Shown here one piece after another: positions 1-8,684 of a stretch of DNA of 56,559 nt. The position numbers and the translations under genes were made by a program. The stretch lies in assembly GCA_004294095.1 (NCBI GenBank), contig RDZR01000036.1:1-56559 (forward strand), in the 5' to 3' direction. A model generated the notes under the pieces. That model searched no databases, had not been told where the DNA came from, and saw only the letters and a program-made list of their open reading frames with translations. Source of the DNA: Verrucomicrobiota bacterium. GTDB taxonomy: Bacteria; Verrucomicrobiota; Verrucomicrobiia; Verrucomicrobiales; Akkermansiaceae. Positions within the stretch are counted from its first letter, which is position 1; the number at the start of each line of letters is the position of its first letter.

Positions 1-2
1 GT

Positions 3-617
3 GCCGCATTTATCTATCTGTTAGATTTAAATAAGCCATCCAAGCCACCAGAAGTCGTGGAGAAATCACCTACCACTGAGCAGGTGAGTGAGCACAATGG
101 CTACGAGCTATTTCAACGATGCCGCTTAGTGGACGACCGTGGGAATGATGGTGATAGTTTTTTAGTCAAACTTGAAGATGGCCGCGAAGTGAAAATCCGC
201 CTGTATTTTGTCGATGCTCCTGAGAGTCAATTCCGCACTTACCGCAATGGCGAAAATAATCACGATCGCATTGCAGAGCAGGCGACCAGCATGGGAGGAA
301 AGACTTCACTGCAAATTGTGAATGTCGGAAAAGACGCAAAAGACTGGACGAGGCGGACGCTCGGAGCGGCTTCTTTTCGGATCTACACCAAGTGGGATGA
401 CCCATTCGGAGATGAGCGCTACCATGCTCACGTTGAAGTGATGTTAGATGGTCGCAAGCAATGGCTGCATCGCACGCTAGTCGAGCTGGGCTTGGCGCGC
501 ATCCACACCAAGCCGGCTGATATGCCAGACGGCACTCCCGCAAATGATGAGTTAGTCTATTTGAAAGAAGCAGAAAAGTTAGCGAAAAGAAGCCGCTTTG
601 GCGCGTGGAGGCCTTGA
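3..617 (+). CDS. SNase-like (thermonuclease family) nuclease, 5' partial
   Basis: The reading frame is open to the left edge, so the start lies outside the window. The first residues (AAFIYLLDLNKP) look like the end of a membrane anchor, followed by a Pro/Lys/Glu linker. A GTG at 57 is a possible internal start but would discard that anchor. Counting from the GTG, the nuclease (OB-fold) core runs from about residue 16 to 186. It contains NDGDS (31-34), KIRL (Arg48) and VDAPES (Asp53, Glu56), which match the calcium-binding Asp, catalytic Arg, Asp and Glu of staphylococcal nuclease. A later DER and LVELGLARI match the second catalytic Arg and the C-terminal helix. The expected role is hydrolysis of DNA or RNA at the cell surface or in the periplasm. 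Family assignment is good; the substrate is not known. Confidence 0.8.
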   Translation, partial: AAFIYLLDLNKPSKPPEVVEKSPTTEQVSEHNGYELFQRCRLVDDRGNDGDSFLVKLEDGREVKIRLYFVDAPESQFRTYRNGENNHDRIAEQATSMGGKTSLQIVNVGKDAKDWTRRTLGAASFRIYTKWDDPFGDERYHAHVEVMLDGRKQWLHRTLVELGLARIHTKPADMPDGTPANDELVYLKEAEKLAKRSRFGAWRP

Positions 618-677
618 TTGCTTTTTAAATGATCGAAGAACTTGTCGATTTGGTATAAATAACGCTGAAATTTTATC

Positions 678-2177
678 ATGAGTGCACAATCAGTTGAGCT
701 ATGCCCGCTTTACATTTCTGGAAAGTGGCAATTTCCTAATGATAAGCAGACGAGTGCCGTTTACAATCCCTCGCGCGGGGAAATGATTGCCAGTGTGCCG
801 CTCTGTGGCCCAGCAGAAGTTGAACTGGCCGTCGCTTCTGCGGCAGCCGCATTTCCTGCATGGCGAGACACTCCGCCCAACGACCGCGCGCAAGTGATGT
901 TCCGTGCGAAAATGATGTTAGAAGATCAGTTTGATGAACTGTGCCTCGGCATTTCAACCGAGCATGGCAAAACGCTTTCCGAAGCAAGAGGTGATTTACG
1001 GCGTGGCATCGAAGTCGTCGAATACGCCTGTGGCGTTCCCACATTACTGATGGGAGAGTCGTTAGAAAACATCGCTCGTGGCATCGATTGCCATACGGAC
1101 CGGCATCCGCTCGGAGTCGTCGTCGGGATTTGTCCGTTCAATTTTCCAGCCCTCGTGCCGATGTGGATGTGGCCGCTGGCGATCGCTTGTGGAAATACGT
1201 TTGTGCTCAAGCCGAGCGAACGTGTGCCGCTCACCATGCAGCGCATCGTGGCGATTTTGGAAAAAGCTGGCTTGCCCGCAGGCGTCATGAACATCGTCCA
1301 CGGTGGGCGCGAAGTGGTGGATGCACTCTTAGAGCATCCGCAAGTCCGGGCGGTGAGCTTTGTCGGCTCCACGCCCGTAGCCCGCGAAATTCATCGTAAG
1401 GCCACCGCGAATGGCAAGCGAGTGCAAGCCGCTGGTGGGGCGAAAAATTTTATCATCTTGATGCCAGACGCGGATGTTGAGCGCACGGTCAGCGCGGTCA
1501 AAGATGCGGCATTCGGCTGTGCTGGCGAGCGCTGCATGGCAGGATCTACGGCAGTTGCAGTAGGTGATGCAGGCGCAAATTTATTGCCCGCACTCGCTGA
1601 GCAAGTTGCCGCCATGAAAGTGGGGCCAACAGACATCGCAAGCGTCCAGCCCGATATGGGCGCGGTGATTTCCGCTGAGCATAAAAAACGCGTGCAGGGT
1701 TTGATTGATCAAGGAGAGCACGCAGGTGCACGCCTTCTAACAGACGGAAGGAAAACTCATGTGAGTGATGCGCCTAACGGATTTTTCCTTGGCCCCACCG
1801 TGATTGACCATGTGGAATGCGATAACCCGTTGATGGAGCAAGAAGTCTTCGGCCCCGTGCTTGCGGTGATGCGCGCCAGCACCCTTGAGCAAGCCATTGC
1901 TCTTGCCAATCGCCAAGCATTTGGAAATGGAGCGGCGATTTTTACCAACTCGGGCAAAGCCGCTCGCGAGTTCCGCCGTGAAGTGAGTGCTGGCATGGTC
2001 GGCATCAACGTCGGCGTGCCCGCACCGCTCGCCTATTTTCCATTTAGTGGATGGAATGATTCGTTCTTTGGCGATCTCCACATCCAAGGCCGAGAGGGAG
2101 TAGAGTTTTACACTCAACGAAAAACCACCACCACTCGCTGGTTCAGCTTTGGCGATGGGGAAATTTGGGCGAAATAA
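678..2177 (+). CDS. mmsA: Methylmalonate-semialdehyde dehydrogenase (CoA-acylating)
   Basis: This 499-residue protein is a full-length aldehyde dehydrogenase of the MmsA/IolA branch. These enzymes oxidise methylmalonate or malonate semialdehyde with NAD+ and CoA to propionyl- or acetyl-CoA, in valine or inositol breakdown. Visible motifs are FNFP (153-156), LKPSE with the NAD-binding Lys178, GGAKN (253-257) and GERCMA with the catalytic Cys286. GGAKN followed by GERCMA is typical of the CoA-acylating MMSDH group rather than of ordinary aldehyde dehydrogenases. Near the C-terminus EVFGPVL is present. No other valine or inositol catabolic gene lies next to it, so the pathway is not fixed by context. 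The ATG at 678 is the natural start; the ribosome-binding site is weak. Confidence 0.9.
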   Translation: MSAQSVELCPLYISGKWQFPNDKQTSAVYNPSRGEMIASVPLCGPAEVELAVASAAAAFPAWRDTPPNDRAQVMFRAKMMLEDQFDELCLGISTEHGKTLSEARGDLRRGIEVVEYACGVPTLLMGESLENIARGIDCHTDRHPLGVVVGICPFNFPALVPMWMWPLAIACGNTFVLKPSERVPLTMQRIVAILEKAGLPAGVMNIVHGGREVVDALLEHPQVRAVSFVGSTPVAREIHRKATANGKRVQAAGGAKNFIILMPDADVERTVSAVKDAAFGCAGERCMAGSTAVAVGDAGANLLPALAEQVAAMKVGPTDIASVQPDMGAVISAEHKKRVQGLIDQGEHAGARLLTDGRKTHVSDAPNGFFLGPTVIDHVECDNPLMEQEVFGPVLAVMRASTLEQAIALANRQAFGNGAAIFTNSGKAAREFRREVSAGMVGINVGVPAPLAYFPFSGWNDSFFGDLHIQGREGVEFYTQRKTTTTRWFSFGDGEIWAK

Positions 2178-2183
2178 TAAATT

Positions 2184-2205
2184 AGTTAGATTTTCTAATC
2201 TAACT
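2184..2205. terminator. Inverted repeat of two GTTAGA motifs between convergent genes
   Basis: Nine-base arms AGTTAGATT (2184-2192) and AATCTAACT (2197-2205) flank a four-base loop TTCT. The repeat lies just after the mmsA stop and overlaps the stop of the convergent acyltransferase gene. Its position suggests a bidirectional terminator. The stem is AT-rich and neither strand has a long T tract, so function is inferred. Both arms contain the over-represented GTTAGA hexamer of this genome. Confidence 0.45.
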
Positions 2206-3439
2206 GATAGACTTTAATGCCTGTTGCCTTGGCCAACGCAGATTGATGAGAAATCTGTCTATCTAACAGAATGAAATCAAGTGGCCAGGGTTGACCATGA
2301 TCAATTGCTTCCACCTGTTGGATCCATTCATCGCGAGATGCCTTTTCGCCTATGTGGTGAATGTTGCACTCATTCGGGAACCAAGCAGGAACGCTGGCGT
2401 TTCCTACGATCAATAATTCCCATACCAAATCGGGGTGAAACCACTCATCGCTGAATTCCCTTGATGAGTCGAGTGGCCCGATTCCTAACAGCACGCGGTG
2501 TGGCTTACTGCCACGCATCGTCGGATCGCCCAACCATTTGCTTAATGGGCGCAGTTTTGTGGAGCCTAGCTTCCAACGATCATGCAGCCAGAAGACATCG
2601 AGCAAACTTTGCCGCATGACGTGTTCCAGACCCTCCATGCAGTCTTGCGTTGTAGGTTGAGCTTTGACTGGATGAAAAGTCGCCTTCCAAACCCCAGGCC
2701 TTACCGTCGAGAGTGACAGCGCAATCACTTCTGCTTTTGCTCTTCTTGCAAGCAAGCTAGGCAGTGGGCTGACTTTTGTGAGTCTACCAAATAACGGCAT
2801 CGTGAGTCCTCCTCGGCCGACATGTTGATCAGCAAGAATTCCAAGAATGCCACCTTGTTTTAGAAATCCTGCTAGACGATGGATCGATTCCTGTTTGGAA
2901 AACATTTGTGCTCCATCAGCACTCCTCCGTTTGAGGACATCACGATTGATCAAGTGATTTTCGAGTGGGCGATACAAGCCAGCGAGATCATTAGGATTTG
3001 GGAAAAATAAATTCATCCTGCTGAGCATTTCCCAATTGCCCATATGCGCTAACAATAAGACTATCCCTTGTCCACGCGCGTAGGTGTTTTCTAACAATTC
3101 GATATTCTCGAACAAAAGTGCCTTCGCTAGTTCTTCTCGGGGGAGTTTAGCGGTATGCACAGACGACAACAAATTGGCACCGGTGCGGCGAAATACCTCA
3201 CGAGTCATTTTTTCAATTTCTTGCACGTGGTGCTCTTCGCCCATGACGATCCGTAAATTGCGGAAGGCCAGCATCCGGCGTTGTTTGAAAAATCTCCAAG
3301 CGAGATCGCCTAACATTTCGCCAATGTGAAAGACCCAGCTTGCCGGTAGATGAGCTAAGACCCATTCGATGCTCCGATGTGCCAGCCACTCGGCCCGCCA
3401 ACGCCATGGGGAAACTGATTTGTTTTTTTTCCGTTTCAT
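2195..3439 (-). CDS. LpxL/HtrB-type lysophospholipid (lipid A) acyltransferase with C-terminal extension
   Basis: The N-terminal 300 residues are a lipid A biosynthesis acyltransferase of the LpxL/LpxM family, which moves a fatty acyl chain to a lipid A precursor at the inner membrane. The catalytic HX4E motif is HMGNWE (His132, Glu137), and the typical end FWLHDRWK is present. The protein has 414 residues against about 300 for the family. The extra 110 residues after GDPTMRG look like part of an alpha/beta domain (HRVLLGIGPLD, then VWELLIVGN) that I cannot name. The start ATG overlaps the stop of the upstream thioesterase gene (ATGA at 3436-3439), so the two are co-translated. The enzyme implies a Gram-negative type outer membrane. 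Confidence 0.85.
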   Translation of the reverse strand: MKRKKNKSVSPWRWRAEWLAHRSIEWVLAHLPASWVFHIGEMLGDLAWRFFKQRRMLAFRNLRIVMGEEHHVQEIEKMTREVFRRTGANLLSSVHTAKLPREELAKALLFENIELLENTYARGQGIVLLLAHMGNWEMLSRMNLFFPNPNDLAGLYRPLENHLINRDVLKRRSADGAQMFSKQESIHRLAGFLKQGGILGILADQHVGRGGLTMPLFGRLTKVSPLPSLLARRAKAEVIALSLSTVRPGVWKATFHPVKAQPTTQDCMEGLEHVMRQSLLDVFWLHDRWKLGSTKLRPLSKWLGDPTMRGSKPHRVLLGIGPLDSSREFSDEWFHPDLVWELLIVGNASVPAWFPNECNIHHIGEKASRDEWIQQVEAIDHGQPWPLDFILLDRQISHQSALAKATGIKVYQLD

Positions 3440-3903
3440 GCGTGCTGCTCACCCCATAATCTCAACCATTCGCTAGGCAGCCGAGTCGGCTTGCCACTCG
3501 GCATTTGCACCAACGCGAGAGCTTGGCGGCAAGTTACTAACAGAACGCCATCCACTTCTCTTTTAAGTTGAAATTCACACCAAAACCGTGCTTTGGAAAT
3601 CTCACATAATGTGCCGTCGATCATCAACCAATCGCCCAGTTTGGCAGGCTTGATGTAATCGATTTCTGTGCGCACAACTACCGGAAATATCTGACTCTGC
3701 ACCATGCTTGGCAAATCCATCCCCATTTTCCCCGCCAAGCGTGTGCGGCATGTTTCAATCATTCGCAGGTAGGCAATGTTGTGCACGACTCCACCGCAGT
3801 CTGTATCGAAAAACATGACTTCCTCGCGGCTTTGGAAATGGGGTTGTAGCTCGGGCACAGAACCAGTTTGCATAGTGTTTTGAAAGCCTGCAATCTTCAG
3901 CAC
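3436..3903 (-). CDS. Acyl-CoA thioesterase, 4-hydroxybenzoyl-CoA thioesterase (YbgC-like) family
   Basis: This is a single hotdog-fold thioesterase of about 145-155 residues. The signature VMFFDTDCGGVVHNIAYL matches the YbgC/4HBT active site, where the Asp of the D-x-x-G-x-V-(H/Y) segment is catalytic. Family members hydrolyse acyl-CoA or acyl-ACP thioesters in the cytoplasm. It is translationally coupled (ATGA overlap) to an LpxL-like acyltransferase, which fits a role in acyl-chain supply for envelope lipids; that link is inference. The GTG at 3903 gives 155 residues; an in-frame ATG at 3873 would give 145 and is equally plausible. Confidence 0.8.
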   Translation of the reverse strand: MLKIAGFQNTMQTGSVPELQPHFQSREEVMFFDTDCGGVVHNIAYLRMIETCRTRLAGKMGMDLPSMVQSQIFPVVVRTEIDYIKPAKLGDWLMIDGTLCEISKARFWCEFQLKREVDGVLLVTCRQALALVQMPSGKPTRLPSEWLRLWGEQHA

Positions 3904-3994
3904 GGTTCATCGTGGTTTTCTTTCCTAGTGACTTTTCGTCTTTCGCTTTCAAATTTCGTTGGTATCGCCTACCTCATTCTACATAAAAGCAATC

Positions 3995-5989
3995 ATGAGA
4001 ACATGCCGTCGAGCTTGTTGCCTATTCATGCAAGGCTGTCTTCTATTGGCGGCCATCTTATTGATGGCCTGTGATCAAACTCGCAGGCATGCTCTCAGAG
4101 ATCTCCAGAATGCAGGTATCGAGCCATCCGCCGCTGCCTTGCTAGAAGCGGTGCACTCGAATCAAGCACAACATGTTAGATGGATGTTAGATCTTGGTGT
4201 TTTTACCGAATCACGCGATGCTCAAGGCAGGACTCCGCTGCGGCTCGCCATCGAGAAAAGAGATGTAGCTACTGCGTTCATGCTTCTTAATGCAGGTGCG
4301 AATGCCAACTCTACCGCCAAGGACGGCTCGTCCGTTCTAACCGCCGCCGTTCAGCAAGCGGAAATTGCTCTCGTGCAAAAGCTGATCAAAGCCGGTGCTC
4401 AGACCGATGCTGTCATGCCTGACGGCGAAAAAATTCTACCATGGGCTCTGCGCGAAGGCCGCTATTCATTTGCTCGTGAGATGTTAGCCGATCGAGCGGA
4501 TCCGCACCAGACGGATCGCCATGGCACGCCACTTTTACATCTAGCCATCCAGCGTGGCCGCCGTGACCTCGTGGATCTACTGATCGCTCGTGGCGCCGAT
4601 GCTAGCACGAGAGATTCTCTCGGGCGAACCACGCTCCAACTCGCCCTCTACCAAGGCTGGCATGACGCAGCGCATAAACTGGTGGCAGCAGGAGCTGATC
4701 CCAATGCATGTGATGTTCATGGAAAGTTGCTACTGTCTGAAGCAGTTCAAAACAATAATCTGTTAGATGTTAGATTTTTATTGAAACTTGGTGCGGATCC
4801 CTATCAGTCAAGCAGCCTAGGCGGAGAATCATCGCCCATGGACCTAGTTTGGGAAAATGATCGGATCGACGTGTTGCGCATATTTTTAAAGCAAGGAGTG
4901 CGCCCAGCTTCCGGATCATGGGCAGACGAGCTCTGGGTTGCTCACCGCCATCGGGCAACCAAACTCGCTCAAGTCATTATCCAACAAGGCCATCGCACGC
5001 CAGCGCGCAACGCCGATGGACACTCGCTCATTGAAGCTGCTGCTCTCGCTGCGGATGGCTCACTGGTCAAGCTTTTGCTCGACTATGGTTTTCGCCCCGA
5101 CCGCTCACTCATGCTATCGATGCAAGCAGGTGACCTCGGCATGGTGCGATTGTTACTTGCCGCGGGTGCGGATCCCAATGGTGATGCAGCTCCGTTTCTA
5201 TCAACTCCATTGATTGACGCCTTGTGCAATGGCCATGATGAAATTGCAGCTGATTTCATCACGCATGGCGCTCGTTTCATCGTGCAGTCGCATCAAGGAC
5301 AATCGTTGTTTCATCTCGCGGTGGTGACTTGTTCTCCACAAACAGTCGCGAAAATGTTAGAAAATGGGGCAAATGCCAATGATCCATTCAAAGCGAATGC
5401 CTCAGCTGGTTTTGTTGCTTATGTAAGGAAAGGTGTCATGCGTTGGTGCCTCACTCGCGATTCTAACGTCACGCCGATCATGGCAGCGGTCGATTCAGGC
5501 TGCCTTGCGACTGCTCAAATACTGTTAGATCACGGCGCGAAACGTCAAGTTTGGACACGTTCGTCGCGACTTTGGCCGATCAACTTTGCCTCGCGCCGCA
5601 GCGATGTCGCCATGATGCGTCTCGTTCTAGGGCAAGATCCTCACCGAGAAGAACGCCGCATCGTGATCAGTCTATCAGATCAATCGGCTAAGCTATTAGA
5701 TCACTCGGGCAATGAAATTTATCGCACTCGTGTGTCAACTGGCCGCCGAGGATTTGCCACACCCAAGGGAGAATTTGTGATTACCAATAAGCATCGTGAT
5801 TGGACATCGACGATCTATCACGCAAGCATGCCATATTTTCAACGCTTAAGCTGTAGCGACTTTGGTTTACATCAGGGTGTTGTTCCTGGGTATCCAGCAT
5901 CACACGGTTGCATCCGCGTGCCTGCTGGTAATGCTGCTAAGCTGTTCAAATTGACTCAAACGGGCGATCGTGTGATGATCATCCCATAA
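3995..5989 (+). CDS. Ankyrin-repeat lipoprotein with C-terminal L,D-transpeptidase (YkuD) domain
   Basis: The start is placed at the ATG at 3995, because from there the protein begins with a clean lipoprotein signal peptide (lipobox LMAC, Cys26). An earlier TTG in the same frame would hide it. About fifteen ankyrin-type repeats follow (units such as GRTPLRLAIEKRDVATAFML and LNAGANANS), covering residues 45 to about 545. The last 110 residues are a YkuD domain: FVITNKHRD, then GLHQGVVPGYPASHGCIRVP with catalytic Cys639. YkuD enzymes form 3-3 cross-links in peptidoglycan or attach proteins to it. The combination predicts a membrane-anchored periplasmic enzyme whose repeats bind a protein partner. 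The gene ends close to the convergent hrpB. Repeat count is by eye. Confidence 0.85.
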   Translation: MRTCRRACCLFMQGCLLLAAILLMACDQTRRHALRDLQNAGIEPSAAALLEAVHSNQAQHVRWMLDLGVFTESRDAQGRTPLRLAIEKRDVATAFMLLNAGANANSTAKDGSSVLTAAVQQAEIALVQKLIKAGAQTDAVMPDGEKILPWALREGRYSFAREMLADRADPHQTDRHGTPLLHLAIQRGRRDLVDLLIARGADASTRDSLGRTTLQLALYQGWHDAAHKLVAAGADPNACDVHGKLLLSEAVQNNNLLDVRFLLKLGADPYQSSSLGGESSPMDLVWENDRIDVLRIFLKQGVRPASGSWADELWVAHRHRATKLAQVIIQQGHRTPARNADGHSLIEAAALAADGSLVKLLLDYGFRPDRSLMLSMQAGDLGMVRLLLAAGADPNGDAAPFLSTPLIDALCNGHDEIAADFITHGARFIVQSHQGQSLFHLAVVTCSPQTVAKMLENGANANDPFKANASAGFVAYVRKGVMRWCLTRDSNVTPIMAAVDSGCLATAQILLDHGAKRQVWTRSSRLWPINFASRRSDVAMMRLVLGQDPHREERRIVISLSDQSAKLLDHSGNEIYRTRVSTGRRGFATPKGEFVITNKHRDWTSTIYHASMPYFQRLSCSDFGLHQGVVPGYPASHGCIRVPAGNAAKLFKLTQTGDRVMIIP

Positions 5990-6061
5990 TTTATGTTAGT
6001 CTGTTCTAATTATTGAGCGGTGAGAATTCTCGGCTATAGAGCGGCTCGGTTTACCATGTCA

Positions 6062-8653
6062 TCAAGGCGTTTTCGTATTCTGAATGAACCATGCTTTTGG
6101 GTCGTCTGGCCACGGATGACGTGGATATCTACCAGCAACTTCTTTCTTCATTTGCCGGTAACCACTTTCCCAAAAACTCTTCAAATCTTGAGTCATTTGC
6201 CATGGCTTTTGCCCCGGCGTCAGGACGTGCACTCGTAGCGGGACACGGCCGCTGACAATTCTTGGGGTTTCCCACATTCCGAAAAGGTGAGAAACACGCA
6301 CCGCAATCATCGGATCGCCATCTATCTGATAGGATATTTTTGCAGACTGTTGATTCGGCAATGGGATGCGTTCCGGGCAATACGCTTGCAGTGCTTCGCG
6401 CTGGCCGTGGCTGAGCCAGTCTCGCAAGACGCGCCAGACATCAGTGTCTTTGATTTCTTTATAGCTTACCGCGCCATGACAAATTTGAGTGATCGCATCA
6501 ATTTGATCATCCTCCGTCCATCCAGGCATTTCCAGTTCTGGCATATATTTGCCTAACAGAATAAGCCTTGCCGCCCATTGCTCGACGGAGTGGTCCCAGT
6601 TTTTCAAAACCAATTCACCTTGGATGACCCGCGTGGCTAACATTTTTGCCGCAGCGTCTAGCGGCACTCGGTGATCACTTTCATTGACCTCTAACAAAAA
6701 ATCTCGGAAACGTTTTTCTTCTCTTAAAACCACTCTTTTACGAGATTCATCGTAGCCTACTCCACGGACATCATGGAAATCTCCGGGGAAAAGCTCTTTA
6801 AGCCAGTCTAATTCGATGGCTGTTGCGCGCTTGAGATGAACGATGATTTCGCGAGCTTCGACCTCTGTGATCTCAGCGGCGACGAACGCCTCTGCTTGCT
6901 TGGCCGAGGAATGTTCGTCCAGTTTTCCGCGGCGATTTCCCACAACGCGGCAGGCAAGTGTGCCTTGGTTGTAGCGGATCGCGAGATGGTCACTAAACGC
7001 TGCCAACATCGCCTTTGAAACCCGCTCGTGATTTTTTTTGAAATCGACATCATTCCATGTCGCTCCCATGCGTTTTACCAAAATCGACAAGCGCTCGTAG
7101 GCTTGAGAAATTTCTTTGGCTGTGCGCCCGTGGATCCCGAGGCCACTACATTTTCTGCCATCGTAATCCATCGATCTCGCCGCATCGAAGGCCGTCCATT
7201 CACTGGCGAAGTCACTGCGGTCTGCCGGATCGATGAAATCTTTTTGGCCGATTCCGCCGCGGCCTTTAGTGAAGACTCCATCACTCTGCAAGCTTGCCGC
7301 GATGAAGGTGGCCTCAGCGGCGCAGCCGTGCTCGATGCCGGCGAGAATGATTCTCGCGGGCCTTGGCTCCAACGGAAGTCGTGCCATGTGCTGGCCTAAG
7401 TCTGTTAGATTGTTAGAGTGATCAAATGCGCCGAGATCTCGCAACAAGTGTTCTGCTCTTAGAAGTGATGCTTCGTGTGGTGCATCGAACCAGCGGAACC
7501 CACGCAAATCTTCAACGCCGGCAGATTTGAGCATGAGGGCCGCTTCACTTAAATCGAGCCGATGCACCTCTGGCGCATCAAAGGCATCGCGTTTTCCATG
7601 ATCAGCTTCACTCCACAAACGGTAGGCTCGGCCCGGAGCTGTGCGTCCAGCCCGCCCAGCACGTTGTTCTGCTGCGGCTCTTGAAATTTTTCGGATGAGT
7701 AGCGTATTGATCCCGCGCCGAGGATCGAACGAAGCACTTCTCGCCAGACCAGAATCGATCACAGTGCGCACGCCATCAATGGTGAGCGATGTCTCCGCCA
7801 CATTGGTAGCTACGATGATCTTCGGTCGCGAACTTGGAGTAATCGCAGCTTCTTGGGCCACGGGTGGCAGGGCGCTGTAGAGTGGAAAAACTTCCCAGCC
7901 ACGAGTGGTCGAGCCCGTTTCTAACAGTTGAATGGTTTTGTGAATTTCATGCGTTCCCGGTAAAAACATCAAAATGTGCCCGGAATCGTCGCGGCTCATT
8001 GCCTCAACGCAAGTGGCGACCATGCGTTCCCAAATCGGCACTTCTCGCGGCGGCCCTCCGCGGCGATCATTGACTGGTGCACGCAGCGGGCGATAAACTA
8101 CATCGACGGGAAATGCTCTACCTTGTGTTTCTAACAAAACAGGAAATTCCAAAAATGCAGCCAAACCAGCGGTTTCTAACGTAGCGGACATGACCACGAT
8201 GCGTAGATCCGCGCGTCCGTTTTCTTGCAAATTTAGGCAGCGGCCCAACGCGATGTCCACCGCGAGGCGGCGTTCATGAAATTCATCAAAAACCACAGCC
8301 GCGACTCCGCGCAAATCCGGCTGCTCTTGGAGCCAGCGTTGAAAAACTCCATCTGTTAGATAAATGATGCGGCTATCATCACGATATTTCGTATCGTAGC
8401 GCACGGCGTAGCCGACTTCTTGGCCCAGCTGAGCTTGTCGTTGTTTTGCGACCCATCCGGCAAGCAAACGAGCGGCCATGCGGCGCGGCTCAATCACCAG
8501 AATTTTCCCCTCTCCAAGCGCATCGGCCAAGATGCTGGGGACGACGGTTGATTTTCCAGAACCGGTTGGGGCTTTTAATAAAATCCGGCGCCCGTTGGTC
8601 GCTTGAACGGACGTTCGTAAATCGTTTGCAATCGAATGAATCGGTAATGTCAC
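6062..8653 (-). CDS. hrpB: ATP-dependent RNA helicase HrpB
   Basis: At 863 residues this has the length and layout of HrpB, a DEAH/RHA-type helicase. It has APTGSGKST (Walker A, 29-37), DEFH (123-126), SAT (156-158), then QRAGRAGRTAPG (motif VI), a ratchet region and the HrpB-specific C-terminal domain ending in RYPRHPWPDDP. RHA-type helicases unwind RNA with NTP hydrolysis; the cellular target of HrpB is unsettled. The start is GTG at 8653, about 30 bases after the recF stop, so it is likely the last gene of a cyclophilin-recF-hrpB operon. It contains many in-frame GTTAGA motifs. Confidence 0.92.
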   Translation of the reverse strand: MTLPIHSIANDLRTSVQATNGRRILLKAPTGSGKSTVVPSILADALGEGKILVIEPRRMAARLLAGWVAKQRQAQLGQEVGYAVRYDTKYRDDSRIIYLTDGVFQRWLQEQPDLRGVAAVVFDEFHERRLAVDIALGRCLNLQENGRADLRIVVMSATLETAGLAAFLEFPVLLETQGRAFPVDVVYRPLRAPVNDRRGGPPREVPIWERMVATCVEAMSRDDSGHILMFLPGTHEIHKTIQLLETGSTTRGWEVFPLYSALPPVAQEAAITPSSRPKIIVATNVAETSLTIDGVRTVIDSGLARSASFDPRRGINTLLIRKISRAAAEQRAGRAGRTAPGRAYRLWSEADHGKRDAFDAPEVHRLDLSEAALMLKSAGVEDLRGFRWFDAPHEASLLRAEHLLRDLGAFDHSNNLTDLGQHMARLPLEPRPARIILAGIEHGCAAEATFIAASLQSDGVFTKGRGGIGQKDFIDPADRSDFASEWTAFDAARSMDYDGRKCSGLGIHGRTAKEISQAYERLSILVKRMGATWNDVDFKKNHERVSKAMLAAFSDHLAIRYNQGTLACRVVGNRRGKLDEHSSAKQAEAFVAAEITEVEAREIIVHLKRATAIELDWLKELFPGDFHDVRGVGYDESRKRVVLREEKRFRDFLLEVNESDHRVPLDAAAKMLATRVIQGELVLKNWDHSVEQWAARLILLGKYMPELEMPGWTEDDQIDAITQICHGAVSYKEIKDTDVWRVLRDWLSHGQREALQAYCPERIPLPNQQSAKISYQIDGDPMIAVRVSHLFGMWETPRIVSGRVPLRVHVLTPGQKPWQMTQDLKSFWESGYRQMKKEVAGRYPRHPWPDDPKAWFIQNTKTP

Positions 8654-8684
8654 GTGCCTATGAGTGAATGAAATGATGTTTTTG

